NCBI GenBank assembly: GCA_002423495.1
Contig: DIWN01000037.1
Coordinates: 23,457-44,779 of the forward strand
Origin: Anaerolineaceae bacterium UBA6105
Lineage (GTDB): Bacteria; Chloroflexota; Anaerolineae; Anaerolineales; Anaerolineaceae
Reading direction: 5' to 3'
DNA: 21,323 bases
In this document: positions 19,745 to 21,323 of the stretch, in pieces
Numbering within the stretch: position 1 is the first letter of the stretch
How the letters are laid out: every line of letters starts with the position of its first letter
Translations under genes and position numbers: made by a program
Notes under the pieces: generated by a model
The model's database searches: none
What the model saw: only the letters and a program-made list of their open reading frames with translations
Told to the model about the DNA's origin: nothing

Positions 19745-20976
19745 CTTTCGCTTTCCTCCTCTGAGGAGCTTGCGGCGGCAGTCTCGCCAACGAGGTCGAC
19801 CATAACCTGTTTCATCTGTTTTTTGGATGGCTTGCCCTTGAAAACCTTGCGCATGCGCTCCACCAACGACTGCGAAAGCTCGCGGCTCAGTTGGCTGAAC
19901 CTTTCGTTGCTAATGCGCTCGCCCTTCTCGAACCACTCAATCGCGGCGTATCCCATCACGATCGTCATTGAGGTGGCGATGGCCGAGGAGAGGATCCAGC
20001 CAGGAACGGCAGCGAACTTTGACAGCTGCTGAAAAAGTGCCCTTCCCAGCATGCCCATCCCGAAGGTGCCGATCAACTCACGCGCGCGTTTGGCGGTGAT
20101 CTTGTATTGGTAGATGCGGGCAATTGTCAGCACCATGCCGGTTTGGGTGGCGACCAGCGGGATAAAGTCGATCACCGGCAGGGGGGAGAGCGCGATCGCC
20201 GCGGAGAGTGATGAGGCGGTGGTGATGCTGCGCCAGGCGATCTTGCGGCGGTACTGGGGCATCGCTTTTGCCAGCGCGAGCGTCATGGCTGGGTCGGCGG
20301 CGATGATCGCCAGCGTCACCTGCCCGATGCCTTCACCCTTCAGCGCGGAAATCGGGATGACCTGCTCAGGGGAAACGTTCAGGTTGGCGGCGGTCTTCTC
20401 GAGCACGTCGCCTTTGAACTTTTCTGCCAGGTCGATCTTGTTCAGGACGATGATGAAGGGCTTTTTCAGCCCCAGCAGTTCCTCGTAGAGCCCCAGCTCG
20501 GTTTGCTTGACGCCCTGCATGGCGTCGAAAACCAGGATCAGGAAATCGGCATGCCTGGCGGCTGCCAGCGCGTGTTCGCGCTCGGTTTGGCCGACCGCGC
20601 CCACGGCGTCCGCGCCGGGAGTGTCGATCATGGTGAAAATGCCGGCATCGGCTTCCTGGTTGACGCGCGTCGTGCCGGGGATGGGGCTAACCTCCGCCTG
20701 GTCGGTCTTTGCGCGTACGAATTGATTGAAGAGGGTGGATTTGCCGACGTTGGCAGGACCAATGATAGCGATTTTTTTATGATCCCCCAGCACCGCTTTG
20801 GAGTGCATCAGCGCCAGGTCGATCAGGCTGTTGAGCGGGTTCTTGTTGAGCGGGATGCCCTGCAGCAGGCTGTCGATTTCGGTTCTTTGCTGCTCAGGCA
20901 CCACCTGCCAGGCGCTCTGCAGCAGCGATTTGGTCGGGGCGTTGAAATATTTCTGGACGTCTGAAAACTCGGGCAT
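19741..20976 (-). CDS. Era/Der-like GTPase with DUF697-type membrane-associated C-terminus
   Basis: A 411-residue protein. A helical N-terminus (1-65) leads to a complete small-GTPase domain: G1 GPANVGKST (73-81), G2 Thr in PGTTR (100-104), G3 DTPG (118-121), G4 NKID (179-182) and G5 SALKG (210-214). After about residue 245 comes a hydrophobic, helical DUF697/YcjF-like region (LSAAIALSPLPVIDFIPLVATQTGMV, about 257-282; two more hydrophobic stretches at 303-345). An acidic Ser/Glu tail ends the protein. This architecture belongs to membrane-associated GTPases of unknown cellular role; it is not the housekeeping Era or Der. GC-rich codon use matches the PLP enzyme gene, so this looks like backbone DNA. 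The ATG at 20976 has only a weak GGAT upstream. Its stop overlaps the relic gene end on the other strand. Confidence 0.87.
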   Translation of the reverse strand: MPEFSDVQKYFNAPTKSLLQSAWQVVPEQQRTEIDSLLQGIPLNKNPLNSLIDLALMHSKAVLGDHKKIAIIGPANVGKSTLFNQFVRAKTDQAEVSPIPGTTRVNQEADAGIFTMIDTPGADAVGAVGQTEREHALAAARHADFLILVFDAMQGVKQTELGLYEELLGLKKPFIIVLNKIDLAEKFKGDVLEKTAANLNVSPEQVIPISALKGEGIGQVTLAIIAADPAMTLALAKAMPQYRRKIAWRSITTASSLSAAIALSPLPVIDFIPLVATQTGMVLTIARIYQYKITAKRARELIGTFGMGMLGRALFQQLSKFAAVPGWILSSAIATSMTIVMGYAAIEWFEKGERISNERFSQLSRELSQSLVERMRKVFKGKPSKKQMKQVMVDLVGETAAASSSEEESES

Positions 20977-21007
20977 TTTTGATCCAATTCTCTGGTGAGT
21001 AATAAAA

Positions 21008-21013
21008 ATTATA
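21008..21013 (-). promoter_or_regulatory. Possible -10 box for the GTPase gene
   Basis: TATAAT on the minus strand, 32 bp upstream of the GTPase ATG. No acceptable -35 hexamer sits at the right distance, so this is only a candidate. Confidence 0.3.
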
Positions 21014-21055
21014 CGCTATGAATGCAAAGAGGATTGAGGCTGCAGGGAGTTTGTT

Positions 21056-21323
21056 GTAGGGAACGGTCTTGCGCCGTTCCGTTTTGGTGTGGAGGATGTC
21101 TTCCGTTGGGAACGGTCTTGTGCCGTTCCGTTTGGTGTGGGGATGTTTGTCGTAGGGAACGTTCCCTGCCCTGGTAGCGAAGCGGATAGGGTGTGCCGTT
21201 CCGTTTTGATGTGGGGGATGATTGTCGTAGGGAACGGTCTTGCGCCGTTCCGTTTATATTGCGGAAGGAGTCAAGCCCCTTCCCTACAAAAGATTATGTC
21301 GTAGGGAACGGTCTTGTACCGTT
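21056..21323. repeat. Array of REP-like GTAGGGAACGG palindromes
   Basis: Five units follow each other irregularly: 21056-21085, 21105-21133, 21152-21207 (with an internal insertion), 21227-21255 and 21301-21323 (cut by the window end). The core is GTAG followed by GGAACGG, a seven-base loop (TCTTGCG or similar) and CCGTTCC, then GTTT. A related GGAAGG/CCTTCC palindrome ending CCCTAC lies at about 21261-21287. Units are separated by 19-45 bp containing similar GTGGGGATG spacers. No gene was found here. Confidence 0.75.

Noticed and set aside
1..21323. tRNA, rRNA genes and CRISPR arrays
   Set aside because: No cloverleaf with TTCRA-type arm, no rRNA signature and no regularly spaced identical repeats were seen; the palindrome arrays have irregular spacing and hairpin cores.

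Overview
The window looks like a chromosomal segment of a Chloroflexota (Anaerolineae-type) bacterium. This rests on family content and is inference. Several secreted beta-structured proteins end in a bare hydrophobic tail of the form [FY]LP[LM]xxR. There is a CSLREA/choice-of-anchor-Q beta-helix protein, lipoproteins with Thr/Pro/Glu-rich linkers, a GTPase with a DUF697-like membrane tail, and no rRNA, tRNA, CRISPR array or recognisable transposase.

Layout. Positions 1-1711 (minus) hold the start of an ABC exporter, with its own good promoter, and an alpha/beta hydrolase. Positions 1712-2737 have no gene and are a dense field of REP-like palindromes, including three copies of a 66-bp element and a 102-bp tandem duplication. 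Next come a lipoprotein with a LamG-like domain (minus) and a GC-rich PLP enzyme resembling serine palmitoyltransferase (plus, 3804-4982). From 5097 to 7858 (minus) are a second lipoprotein and a large secreted beta-structured protein. Positions 8330-15576 (plus) form an AT-rich cluster of nine genes: HTH regulator, DegV-family lipid-binding protein, six-TM membrane protein, tiny one-TM protein, cis-prenyltransferase, methyltransferase, family-2 glycosyltransferase, patatin-like phospholipase and radical SAM enzyme. From 15881 to 19356 (minus) are a beta-helix surface protein and a second large secreted protein, a homologue of the 5894-7858 protein whose signal peptide is cut off by an in-frame TAG. 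A GTPase follows (minus, 19741-20976), then a second REP-like field.

The plus-strand cluster is the best candidate for an undescribed system. Overlapping or abutting genes tie it together, and a 15-bp sequence occurs exactly once on each side of the regulator, as expected for an autoregulated operator. The enzymes suggest synthesis or remodelling of a lipid or prenyl-linked glycolipid, but the product cannot be read from sequence.

The architecture shows past rearrangement. A degenerate, ungapped 41-codon copy of the 3' end of the serine-palmitoyltransferase-like gene lies at 19622-19744, so the whole 14.6-kb segment between is bracketed by direct copies of that gene end. Inside it, the radical SAM gene is bracketed by two copies of the patatin 3' end (about 85% identical by hand count). 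The two homologous surface-protein genes bracket the cluster again. Hand counts of 60-bp samples give about 57% GC in the 3804-4982 gene against about 30-32% in the cluster.
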